Assembly: GCA_023374045.1 (NCBI GenBank)
Contig: CM041778.1
Span: forward strand, 362,054,831-362,118,830
Direction of reading: 5' to 3'
Length of the DNA stretch: 64,000 bases
DNA from: Limonium bicolor
Taxonomy: Eukaryota; Streptophyta; Magnoliopsida; Caryophyllales; Plumbaginaceae
A program made the position numbers and the translations under genes. How positions within the stretch are numbered: position 1 is the stretch's first letter; every line of letters starts with the position of its first letter. Below the pieces are notes generated by a model. It was not told where the DNA came from, made no database searches, and worked only from the letters and a program-made list of their open reading frames with translations. Positions 35,224 to 45,959 of the stretch are shown in pieces.

Positions 35224-35252
35224 AGTTAGTTCCGAAATTGTCGGAACTAACT
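35224..35252. promoter_or_regulatory. 12-bp perfect inverted repeat upstream of the copia TATA box
   Basis: Arms AGTTAGTTCCGA and TCGGAACTAACT around AATTG. It lies about 30 bp upstream of the TATA box in the transcription direction, a typical place for a dimeric activator site. Confidence 0.65.
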
Positions 35253-35279
35253 TAGTGGGCAACGTCCTCAGGTGGTCTT

Positions 35280-35465
35280 TGTAACAGGCCAGTCTTAACC
35301 CACATGTGTGATATTGTCCGCTTTGGGCCGCAGCCCGCACGTTTTGTTCTCGGGGTACCATCCCAAAAGGCCTCACACAAGGGAAGAGTATCCCCACACC
35401 TATAAGGCATGGTTCGTGCTCTCTCCCGATCGATGTGGGAGGTGACCCCTACCGTGGGTGTCACA
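35280..35465. mobile_element. Element I: 186-bp LTR-like mini-element
   Basis: TGTAACAGGCC at one end and GGGTGTCACA at the other, flanked by a perfect TSD GTCTT (35275-35279, 35466-35470). The complement contains TGTGACACCC, CCCACATCG, TTATAGGTGTGGGGATAC and GGCCCAAAGCGGACAATATC, a motif series that I recall from small plant LTR elements starting TGTGACATCCCACATCGG. There is no coding sequence. It is most likely a solo LTR of a very small LTR (TRIM/SMART-like) element. Confidence 0.75.
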
Positions 35466-35573
35466 GTCTTAGTCTGACTTGGGCCGCGAACTTTGGATGC
35501 GACTGGGGTGGTTGCATGACCGTTGGGGCGTTGAAGTGTTCACGGATCTGTTCCTTAGTTTTCGCAACAGCAT

Positions 35574-35826
35574 GGAAGAGTCTGTGGTGTTTCTTTAGTT
35601 GCGCGGACTCCCTTGTAGTTTGGTGCATAACCCGTTCTTTGTCTTTTGTCGATGACGAGTGACTCTGTCTGGTTCTTTGACTATCTCTGCAACACTTGCA
35701 TGTCTCAAATAGGTTATAACCAAAGTAAAATGCAGTGGAATATAAACCTAATAAATGCATTTTTTTTTTCCAATTATCAACTCCCCCACACTTATCTACT
35801 TGCTTGTCCTCAAGAAAAGCTAGGAC
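35574..35826 (-). repeat. Element H: 3' LTR fragment, polypurine tract and start of 3' noncoding region
   Basis: The complement reads AAGTGTGGGGGAGT followed by TGATAATTGG at 35779, the purine tract and LTR start of an Athila-like element. The LTR remnant runs left toward the copia LTR; its border and the U5 stem are not found, so it is truncated or split. Position 35780-35826 joins 43261 once G is removed. Confidence 0.55.
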
Positions 35827-37398
35827 TGCAGACGTATTATTGTGAGTGGTTTAAGTGGTGTAATTAAAATTAAAGAAAAGAAATTAAAACCCAAAATAAA
35901 CGTCGGGCTGCAAACAAATCCCGGTCGCAGTAGTATAGTGAAATGTAAGCGACCGGATATCGAACCACGGGACTAATGTACATATTATAGTACCTAAGCG
36001 TGTCACAAAGAGGGGGGATTAATTGACTTGTTTATATAAATAAAAGGAAAGATAAAATTAACTAAGTAAGCAAATAAACTAAACGGGACTCTGGTTCAGA
36101 TTAATATTATCTGCTCCTTCATGCTATTCCTACTGGTCTAATTATAATTGTTTGGCAAAATTCCTTAAATTATCCTAAGGACTAAGTCATAGCCTCATAA
36201 GAACTCGTTTACCAGAAATGCTCGGTCTAATCAAGGTTCGAGCACTCTTATGTAAACGGACATTAAATTCCAGGAAATATAATTGCATCTGAAAATACTA
36301 ACTCATTAAATCATAATAGAGCTTTCTCCAAATTTACGGCTTAATCAACCTATCTATTTATCACCTGGTCTGATCAAAATAGACTTAGCAAGCAATTTAA
36401 TAAACTCATGACATTTATTAAAAAGGCGAGAGATGAGCTTTAAGCGTAACAAACTTCATTAATTAAAACCAGTAAAAACATTGCATAATTAATACAGAAC
36501 ATAATAATTATTCCCAAAGCGAAAGTAAACTAGCCTAACATATTAAATAGAATAACAGAAAAAGAATGATAGAAATCATCCGTAATCACTCCGTCTCGCT
36601 CTGCTATTTTGTATACGTAGGCTAGAGGTGGATTTAGTGGACTGTAAAATAAATAAAATGGAGAAGGCGGAAGGAGAGAAATGAGATGGTGCGTGAGTTG
36701 GAACTCCAGAGGAACCACGGAAGGAGCCTCCGGAAGGACACTCAGTAAGGAGGAATGAAGCTCGTATTTATAGAAGAAGAAGAACAGCAGCAGCTCATTA
36801 GCTCACTGATTGAGCTCGATGATTGCAGCTCCCCATTGATTGCAGCTATTGATTGCGCAGGGGACAAAGCTGAAACGCCGGCGTGATTTCTGGTAGGCGC
36901 CTTCTCAAGTTGCAGAACGAGTCGGCTAGAAGATAACCCGTTTAGCCGTGTCCGCTAGATAAGGAGCGGTCTCCTCGGTGTGTCCGCCTCGCGGTCTTCT
37001 CTCTTCTTGTCCGCCTCGCGGTTACATTAGAGTTGTCCGCCTCTTAAGTGGCGGTCATCTCTGTCTCAACCGCCTCGCGGTTGCGTCTGAGTTGTCCGCC
37101 TCTTAAGTGGCGGTACTCTCTATCTCAACCGCCTCGCGGTTGCTTAAAGTTGTCCGCCTCTTAAGAGGCGGTCTCGTTAAGGGCGTCGTGTTCTTGTTAT
37201 GTGGCGGTCCTCTTTTAATCCTTTATAATGTTGTGTGTTTAATTGGTATTTCTCCTACATTTTAACACATATAATACATTAGTTAATATAACAACATAAT
37301 TATAGGAAAAACCCTAGATAAGTGCGAAACATTACTAAAAATACTGCAATTAATAAGATGATTAAACCCTAAAAAGTCTATATGTTTTGCACTTATCA
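35827..37398 (-). repeat. 3' LTR of element G
   Basis: 1572 bp. The complement begins TGATAAGTGCAAAACATATAG. The palindrome array lies at 36945-37195 and the TATA box (TATAAATA on the complement) at 36766-36773. The U5 stem with CCGGTCGC and GCGACCGG is near 35915-35960. Confidence 0.92.
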
Positions 37399-38789
37399 AA
37401 CTTCCTCACACTTGACTTTTGCTTGTCCTCAAGCAAATAAGGAATATAATTATCTCTAAGCCTTAATAATAAAACAAGATTAAATAAGTGTAGAAGGGAA
37501 TTTAGACAAAGTGACAATCGAAAGAATAATTCTGCTCTTAGAAGTAGGTTTTAGCAAACAGTGAAAAAGAACCATTTAATAAAAGCATAGAAAATTTTAC
37601 TGTAGAAAACAAGTTAGATTAACCTGGGATTTCCAACCAATTTCATTCACTAACCCGGGATGACAAGGGGTGTGAAGTAATGCCTTATTCCGCAATACCT
37701 TTCAACACCACATACTCATGTTCATAAATATAAATTGCAATTTATATTTACATTTTTTTTAATGTGCAAATTTCATAGACAAAGCACATATTATTTATAT
37801 ATATTTTTTTTAATTGCATTATTTTTCTGTACCCCAGACTTTTCTCTCTATCCTTGTAGCAGTGTTGGGTCTTCTATCCCAGATCACAAGACCTTAGGTA
37901 GATAGGTGTTAAAGCACCCCAAAGAACTTAATAACCAGATAGACGAGGCCTGTTTTGGTTAGAAAAATTCATAAACAGCGGAGTACCTTGTCTTTATCCT
38001 TTTCTTTCCTTGACTTTCCACATATTTCCATAATCCCAAGCTAAACCTAATTGATTTTTACAATCAGCACATCTATCTTATCTTGAGCGGAAATAGAATA
38101 TTTTGAAGGAAAATAATTTTATACAAACTCCTTGAAATAAAACTAACTTTCAGTTGTCACTTGACATAATTTCAGACACTTCTACAATTATTTTACCTCA
38201 TTTTTATCAATTTTTTTATATAGGCAGTTTAGAGTAGCAAAAAGTGAGTGTGGCATTATCGAACTACTGTCATAATTTCAGGGAAAGGTCTCTCCTTCCT
38301 CACACTTAAGAGGAGCAATGTCCTCATTGTTCAGAATTAAAATCAAGAAAATGACCTTTCAAATTATGACAGACTCATAAAGGATTAAATAAAGGTTGAA
38401 CATTAATATAATAAATGAGTAATTGAAACTCCCCTTGTATCGTAGATTGAGGAAGGTAACCTTCCTCACACTTAAGCGTTGACAGGGGTGAGACGTTCCT
38501 CACACTTGAGTTGCGCAAGTGTTCAACCGAAGATATTGAAATTCCAAAGCAACTGAGGTTGCTTTCCAAAGGTGAGTTCAGCTATATATTTGACATCGAA
38601 TTTGTTCTGAAAAGAAATCATATATAGCCAGCAGAACTCCAAATGAACCAAAAGAAAATCATTAAATGAAAAACATAAATAAAAATTCATAAAATAAAAA
38701 ATATAAAGTACCACACTGTTACCTTCCTGAATATATCAAATGTTAGCACAAGGTTTAAACAGTAATAGTCTACAAAAAGTCAGAGAAAA
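37399..38789 (-). other. Element G 3' noncoding region
   Basis: No gene. The complement carries, from the ORF end to the LTR: CTCAAGTGTGAGGAACG (near 38495); hairpin CAATG-AGGA-CATTG (38316-38329) with CTTAAGTGTGAGGAAGG; the module shared with A and B at 37838-38010; the second shared block at 37655-37725; and the purine-rich AAGTGTGAGGAAGT next to the LTR. Confidence 0.65.
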
Positions 38790-40106
38790 TCAAAATAAAA
38801 ATAAAGATAACAATAAATAATCACTGTGGTGGTGGTGGAGGCTGTGCTGGTCCTGGCCTGACTGAGCGAGGAGACGCTGCATGAGCTGAGCGGTCTGTGC
38901 CTGCAACTGGTCACCCTGGTCTAAGCGCTGTACCACTCGGTGATACAACTCGTCACTCCGATCCAAGCGCTGCATCATCTGTGACTGCTCAGCTAGCATC
39001 CTCTGCTGAGTCTGCTCAAAGCTCTCAAACCTCTGATGCATCTGCTGCTGCATCTGATGGAAGGTCTGGAACTGAGCCTGTAGATCTGTGGAGTAGGGTA
39101 CAGGAGCAGGGGTCTGCATCATATCAGTAGTCGGCCTATAAGGCTCCTCTCCCTGTGCGGACGGTGGGTCAGGATCGGCTGAGTGTGTAGCTCCAGTAGA
39201 GGTCCCCGCTGCTGTGGAAGATGCAGTGGAAGACCGAGCAGTGGCACTCCTAACCCAAGTACCGTCATCTGAGCGCATAAAGCCCCAGCTCCGCACAGTC
39301 AACAGTGACACTGAGCGCTTCGCTGGATGAAGATCTAAAGTCTCCCTGAACCCTGCTGGGAATGGGACAGTACCGATAATGTGGAGACTGAGGAAGAAGG
39401 GAAAAATGGGAGTGATCTTCTTCTTCTTCGTCCTCATGTAAGAGACCACCTTATGGAGCTGGCCGAACATGACGTGGCTGAAGGAGAGGCGCTGAGCGGG
39501 TGGAAATGGACCTAGGAAATAGTCCAGTAAGGCACAATCCTCATCAGAAGCATCATGCGCCCCAGATGGGCGAATCTGATGACTGAGGATCTCCAAGAGA
39601 AGCCTCTGAGTCAGCGTGGGAAGCTAGCGAACGGGAGGACATCCTTCTCCTCCTCCCCTCTACGTCGGGTCCTCCGTCCTACAGCCTGAAGCCACCTGGA
39701 CTTCGACCTCTGCAGGTACTCCTCTGTGAATCCTCGGATATCACCAGGACCATCCGGGATGTGCAGGAGAGAAGTGAAAGTCGAGGGTGTGATCTCCACG
39801 GGGTGACTGCGTATATACGAAGTAATGCTCATATCGCTGCCCGGGCATTAGCATAAACTCTCGAGCTAAGTCCGGAGCAAAGACTCCCTCTCCTAACTTT
39901 AGGACCTCTGAAAGTCCTAGCCTGGCAAATATAGTATCCACCCCTGCAGCCTCTAGCACTGCCGGCTCAATTTTCCTCTCTATGATAAAGTCCTTGCCCT
40001 GATCGAACCAGGCACGAGCCTCTACTGAGACAAAACCATCGTCCAGAAGACGAGGTGCAGAAGAAGATGATGCTCCAGGGCAGTCGCCACCACGAATACG
40101 AGGCAT
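38790..40106 (-). pseudogene. Element G ORF: putative plant transposon protein / Athila ORF1-like, frameshifted
   Basis: Three overlapping frames read as one protein with frameshifts near 39800 and 39600. Frame 1 (from ATG 40106): RLLDDGFVSVEARAWFDQGKDFIIERKI, then ARLGLSEVLKLGEGVFAPDLAREFML. Frame 2: SHPVEITPSTFTSLLHIPDG. Frame 3: LLLEILSHQIRPSGAHDASDEDCALLDYFL, then FSHVMFGQLHKVVSYM, followed by a Q/M-rich coiled-coil-like tail (FQTFHQMQQQMHQRFESFEQ and similar, about 38860-39110). The pattern (ER+, LGL...VREF-like, HPVEITPSxF, LLPRSG-like, LPY/LPF) resembles the putative plant transposon protein family found in Athila-type elements. No nuclease or gag motif is seen. Family assignment is from memory of the pattern. 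Confidence 0.65.
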
Positions 40107-41677
40107 ACTAATATATATTTAAAATTAAAAGCAAACAACATTAACAGCATAACATTAAAATATTAAATATCAAACAAAGTAATAACAATAACATGAAAAT
40201 TACTAGACAATAATAACATAAAATTTAATAAACAAAAAACACATAAAAATCAATCAAGAAAAAAAACATCATAAAAATTAACAATTAATAACAACGAAAA
40301 TGTTAATAAACAACACATAAATTACTATCAAACAGAACATTAGTATTTAACATAACAACTCCGTAAATTAATAAAAATAGAAAACAAGATGAACAAGTAA
40401 TAAAACATAAACAGAATAATTATACAACACAATTTCTGTCGAAAATTCGACAGAGTCTCCCCTAAAATTCTTCGTTTCTCCACAAAAAATTCAGTCAGAA
40501 TCAAGGTATATTAATACCGTCATCAATCGAATCTATAAATAATAACCTATAATCACAATCTATACTCGTTTAATTATCAAGGCTAAATAAAACTGAAAAA
40601 TGCTAGTTTTAACAATGAATTTTCGTAACTAGCACATATCAATTTTAGAGTTCAACAAAAACACCCAATCTAAGTGTAATAAGTGAAGATTTAACCTTGT
40701 ATATGTAGATTATGATTAATAAAGGACAAATTCGAGACAAATCTAGCAATTAGAGTTCGAAATTTTCGAATTAAGGAATTAGGGATTCGAAACTTCAGTC
40801 CTTAATTTCTCCTAATGTAGTTCATCATTTACAGATTTGAAGCTATAGAAACGTAGAGAATTGAAAAACGAGCATTTTGGTACCAACCTTGTAAAATTTG
40901 ATGAAGAAATGAGGTTGTGTTGATTTGAAGGGGAGGCGATTTGCGGACGTTCGTCTTCTCTATCGGGTTCGCTCGAGCTCGAACTGGATCGGGGAAGAAC
41001 GGTGAGTGAAACGCTGAGTTTTTACATTTTTTTTTTCTATTCTGAAGCACGACCGCGAGGCGGTCTCTTGTGTGGCGTCCGCGCGTTATCTGGCGGACAA
41101 GAGTGAGTCGACCGCGAGGCGGTCGCGTGTGTAGCGTCCGCGAGTTAAGTGGCGGTCAAGAGTGGGGCGACCGCGAGCAAACGGGGCGGTTGTCCTTGCG
41201 GACAACCCCTGTTTCGTTTTTTTTTTTTCGATTTAACTTGTAACATACGAGCTACAAATAAACAGATAAACATTAGTACACATAAAATAATAATTAGTAG
41301 TTAGATTACAAAAATTATAAGTTAGCGGGTTAATTACATTAAATTAAATGTTAAGGACAATGGAAATTAAATGTTAGGGACAATGGAAATAAAATGTTAG
41401 AGACAATGGAAATTAAATGTTAATAAGAGTTAGAAGTTAGATATCAGAAGTTAGATGTCCGGAGTTAGATGGCCAAAGTCAGGTGTCCAATTTGTCCAAA
41501 TGTCCAATTTAATATTAACAGATTATTAGAGGAGTAATATTAACAAAATATAGTAGATAATTAATATTAACAATAAACGAAAATAATATAGAAATATTAT
41601 TAACATATTTAAGAAAACAAAATATTTATAATTAAACAGGTGAATAATCCGGAGCTTAGGAACTAGAATAAATCTAG
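40107..41677 (-). other. Element G leader between primer site and ORF
   Basis: AT-rich with two notable parts. At 41047-41205 is a cluster of CpG palindromes (CCGCGAGGCGG, GTCCGCGAGTTAAGTGGCGG) of the same type as in the G LTR. At 41337-41425 is a degenerate four-copy repeat of about 27 bp (GTTAGGGACAATGGAAATTAAAT). The rest shows nothing recognisable. Confidence 0.6.
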
Positions 41678-41695
41678 TCCCCGGCAACGGCGCCA
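41678..41695 (-). other. Primer-binding site of element G (tRNA-Asp type)
   Basis: The complement reads TGGCGCCGTTGCCGGGGA three bases after the LTR end, a full match to the Athila-type site. Confidence 0.9.
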
Positions 41696-41698
41696 TTT

Positions 41699-43255
41699 TG
41701 CAGACGTATTATTGTGAGTGGTTTAAGTGGTGTAATTAAAATTAAAGAAAAGAAATTAAAACCCAAAATAAACGTCGGGCTGCAAACAAATCCCGGTCGC
41801 AGTAGTATAGTGAAATGTAAGCGACCGGATATCGAACCACGGGACTAATGTACATATTATAGTACCTAAGCGTGTCACAAAGAGGGGGGATTATTGACTT
41901 GTTTATATAAATAAAAGGAAGATAAAATTAACTAAGTAAGCAAATAAACTAAACGGGACTCTGGTTCAGATTAATATTATCTGCTCCTTCATGCTATTCC
42001 TACTGGTCTAATTATAATTGTTTGGCAAAATTCCTTAAATTATCCTAAGGACTAAGTCATAGCCTCATAAGAACTCGTTTACCAGAAATGCTCGGTCTAA
42101 TCAAGGTTCGAGCACTCTTATGTAAACGGACATTAAATTCCAGGAAATATAATTGCATCTGAAAATACTAACTCATTAAATCATAATAGAGCTTTCTCCA
42201 AATTTACGGCTTAATCAACCTATCTATTTATCACCTGGTCTGATCAAAATAGACTTAGCAAGCAATTTAATAAACTCATGACATTTATTAAAAAGGCGAG
42301 AGATGAGCTTTAAGCGTAACAAACTTCATTAAATTAAAACCAGTAAAAACATTGCATAATTAATACAGAACATAATAATTATTCCCAAAGCGAAAGTAAA
42401 CTAGCCTAACATATTAAATAGAATAACAGAAAAAAGAATGATAGAAATCATCCGTAATCACTCCGTCTCGCTCTGCTATTTTGTATACGTAGGCTAGAGG
42501 TGGATTAGTGGACTGTAAAATAAATAAAAATGGAGAAGGCGGAAGGAGAGAAATGAGATGGTGCGTGAGTTGGAACTCCAGAGGAACCACGGAAGGAGCC
42601 TCCGGAAGGACACTCAGTAAGGAGGAATGAAGCTCGTATTTATAGAAGAAGAAGAACAGCAGCAGCTCATTAGCTCACTGATTGAGCTCGATGATTGCAG
42701 CTCCCCATTGATTGCAGCTATTGATTGCGCAGGGGACAAAGCTGAAACGCCGGCGTGATTTCTGGTAGGCGCCTTCTCAAGTTGCAGAACGAGTCGGCTA
42801 GAAGATAACCCGTTTACCGTGTCCGCTAGATAAGGAGCGGTCTCCTCTGTTGTGTCCGCCTCGCGGTCTTCTCTCTTCTTGTCCGCCTCGCGGTTACATT
42901 AGAGTTGTCCGCCTCTTAAGTGGCGGTCATCTCTGTCTCAACCGCCTCGCGGTTGCGTCTGAGTTGTCCGCCTCTTAAGTGGCGGTACTCTCTATCTCAA
43001 CCGCCTCGCGGTTGCATTAAGTTGTCCGCCTCTTAAGGAGGCGGTCGCCTCTTGTTATGTGCGGTTCCTCTTTTAATCCTTTATAATGTTTGTGTTTAAT
43101 TGGTATTTCTCCTACATTTTAACACATATAATACATTAGTTAATATAACAACATAATTATAGGAAAAACCCTAGATAAGTGCGAAACATTACTAAAAATA
43201 CTGCAATTAATAAGATGATTAAACCCTAAAAAGTCTATATGTTTTGCACTTATCA
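41699..43255 (-). repeat. 5' LTR of element G
   Basis: 1557 bp. Differences from the 3' LTR are a few indels, several within the palindrome array (42815-43060). TATA box on the complement at 42637-42645. Confidence 0.92.
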
Positions 43256-43260
43256 AGGAC

Positions 43261-44441
43261 CCCACAACAAGGAGAAATATTTAAGGCAGGCAAGTGTTTA
43301 GATGAATTCTTGGATGTTAGTGAACAAAAAGGTTGGACACCTCATGAGGAGTGCAAGCCAACCTAATGCTAATGACATGGGTGTGCTTAGGGCAAATAAA
43401 AAGATAAGAGTTTCGGGGTATGATCCGGAGTGCTTCAAAGTTTCAAAGATTAGGGACTTGAAGAACTTTTACCATGGCCAACTTCTCTCAAGAATGGGCA
43501 TTAAGAATAAAACAAATGGGAAAATAAATGATTGCATTCGTTTCGCATTTTCATAAGAGATGATGAGAAGAATTTGGGCATTTTAGCCTTTGCATCAAAG
43601 AACACTCAACTCTTATTTTGTTGGTTACTAATGGTGTCTCACAAGTCCCTTTTTAGATTTTCTCAAAGAAGAACCCCTTAGCAATCCCTAAGAGAGAAGA
43701 TATAAGGAACCCTAAGCAATAAGACTCCACCAAGATAAGGTTATTTGGTTGCACCACATATACATGCTCCTCAAAGAGAGAAATTTTCAAAAAAATTGAT
43801 GGAAAATCTCAAGAGTTCAAAGAAAAACTTGCTTACTCTAAATGTAACTACTAAAGGGAAGCAATAGATAAGCATAAAGAAATTGAGCAGTGCGTAAACA
43901 GAAAAAGGTCATCTCCCTCACACTTGAATGGGACAATGTCCTCATTGTTTGAACAACTAATCTCGGGTAAAAATAAAAAAACCTTTTCGAATAGAGTTAA
44001 CAAAGTGTGTATGATTTTTATAGTGTAAAAATAAAAGGTAAGGTGAAACTAGTACTCCCCTGATAAGGTGCGGATTGAATATGGTTTTTTCCCCCACACT
44101 TGCGAGTGTCTGGGGTCATTTAAGTGCAACCTTCGATCGTTGAAGCCGAAGGTTCTTGGGAAATTTCACCATAGTTCCCTTTGAAATTGTCCTAAATCCA
44201 TCCCTTTTTCAAAGGGTCACACCTGTCTCCAAAATATTCACAAAACAAACACCCCAAATTGGGCGCAAAAATGCAATTCCGAAGATGCCAAAATCACCCT
44301 TAACTCACACAGATTTCAAAAGATTGCATATTGCTAAGCTAAAGAAATTTAAAAGAAATGACAAGAAATGAAATCCTGCTGCCCTCCCGGAGGGAAATGC
44401 CCCTTCTTTAACGTCTTTGGCTTCTTTGCGGTAAGCATACA
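43261..44441 (-). other. Element H 3' noncoding region
   Basis: Lies downstream of the H integrase stop. Just after the stop the complement has GACGTTAAAGAAGGGGC and CCCTCC-GGGAGGG, the counterpart of the hairpins in A, B and F. Hairpin CAATG-AGGA-CATTG is at 43934-43947. The ORF at 43302-43556 is not supported as a gene. Confidence 0.55.
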
Positions 44442-45959
44442 TCAAACCCGAGGGTCTTTTAGAATGATGGCACAAGCTTCAACTTTCTCAAGGTTACCTC
44501 CCATATAATGCTTCAATCTTGATGCATTAACCATGAAAGTTTGCCCCTTAGCGTTCTTCAACTCAATCGAACTATATGGGGTGACATTAGAGACGGTGAA
44601 AGGTCCAGCCCAATGGGATTTCAGTTTACCTGGGAACAACTTCAACCTGGAGTTGTAGAGCAAGACCCGGACTCCCGCATGGAATTTCCGCCTAAGGATC
44701 ATTTTGTCGTGCCACTTCTTGGCTTTTTCCTTATATATGCGGTTGTTCTCGTATGCGTCCTCTCGAAACTCCTCTAACTCAGTAAGCTTGAATTTCCTCT
44801 TGTTCGCTGCACTCATCAGGTTAAAGTTCAACGCCTTCACAGCCCAGAATGATTTGTGCACTATCTCCACCGGTAGATGACAAGCTTTTCCAAAGACAAG
44901 TCGGTTTGGGGACATGATGATGGGTGTCTTATAAGTTGTCCTATATGTCCAAAGTGCATCATCTAGCTTCAGAGACCAATCCTTCCTTGATGAATTTACT
45001 GTCTTCTGAAGCATCCACTTAAGCTCTCGGTTAGTGACTTCATTTTGGCCATTGGTTTGGGGGTGGTAAGGTAAGGCTACCTTGTGTCTCACACCATACT
45101 TGCTCATCAAACGGAAACTGCTTGTTGCAGAAGTGAGATCCACCGTCATTGATTATAGCACGTGGCACTTGAAACCTCGTGAAGATGTTCTTTTTCAAAA
45201 ACTTAGTCACTACCTTGGCATCACTAATGGGGGATGCAATGGCTTCTACCCACTTGGTGACATAGTCGACTGCCACCAATATAAGAGATTTGAGCAGGAA
45301 GAGGGAAAGGGGCCCATGAAGTCAATGCCCCAAAGGTCGAAGAGTTCTACCTCAATCATGATGTTCAAGGGCATCTCATGTTTTTCAGAGGTGTTCCTAA
45401 GCCTCTGGCACTGGTCACAAGAAGCTACAAAGGTGTGGAAATCTTTCTGAAGGCTCTTTCAAAAGAACCCTGATTGGAGCACCTTGGCTGCTATCCGCGG
45501 ACCGTGATTTCCTCCAGCCTCAAGGGAGTGGCAATGCTTTAGAAGGTTATGCACTTCGGCCCTTGGCTTACATCTCCTAACCATTCTGTCTGCACAGACT
45601 TTGAAGAGGAATGGGTCTTCCCAGTAGTAATGCTTCACATCTGAGAAGAATTTCTTCCTCTGCTGATTGGTCATCTCATGAGGAACTGCTCCCCTAGCCT
45701 GATAGTTTGCTATGTCAGCAAACCAAGGGTCATCGGTGTCCCCGATCATGAAGATGCACTCGTCTGGGAAGAATTCATTTATGGGAAACCCTTCTTGTGG
45801 TGCCTCTATGCGAGATAGGTGGTTAGCCACTACATTCTGCACTCCGGTTTGTCTCTGACCTCAATCTCGAACTCTTGTAGCAGAAGAATCCTCTAAGAAG
45901 TTGAGGTTTGGAATCTTCCTTAGTGAACAGATATCTGAGAGCAGAATGATCTGTGTGGA
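44442..45959 (-). pseudogene. Element H Athila-type pol fragment: RNase H end and integrase
   Basis: Right to left: RNase H end (IIHTDHSALRYLFTKEDSKP, then NVVANHLSRI), integrase zinc-binding region (HCHSLEAGGNHGPRIAAKVLQ), integrase core (MVAVDYVTKWVEAIA with the first Asp; [14 protein letters not shown] with the second), then [44 protein letters not shown] and the C-terminal [22 protein letters not shown]. This order and the KACHLP and [18 protein letters not shown] signatures identify Athila. Frames break near 45090, 45459 and 45850. Reverse transcriptase, protease and gag would lie beyond E, outside the window. H-type elements are the likely source of enzymes for A, B, E, F and G. Confidence 0.92.

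Larger units (their letters stand above)
34703..35573 (-). repeat. 5' LTR of the copia element (right end uncertain)
   Basis: Begins (plus strand) TGTAGGATCGGG next to the primer site. Contains GCCAATATAAATAAGCC, a TATA box, at 35189-35205 on the complement, with a 12-bp inverted repeat just upstream. Mini-element I interrupts it at 35280. The far border could not be fixed; a TGTT start near 35573 is one possibility, and the LTR of H begins somewhere before 35779. Confidence 0.6.
35827..43255 (-). mobile_element. Element G: complete non-autonomous Athila-like retrotransposon
   Basis: LTRs 35827-37398 and 41699-43255 are nearly identical, and the perfect TSD AGGAC is at 35822-35826 and 43256-43260. 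The primer site is at 41678-41695 on the complement, so it reads right to left. The only coding region is a transposon-protein-like ORF; gag knuckle and pol are absent. High LTR identity and an intact TSD mark it as one of the younger insertions. Confidence 0.93.

Noticed and set aside
43302..43556. 84-codon ORF MNSWMLVNKKVG...
   Set aside because: Lies in the 3' noncoding part of element H on the opposite strand, with no domain and no promoter.
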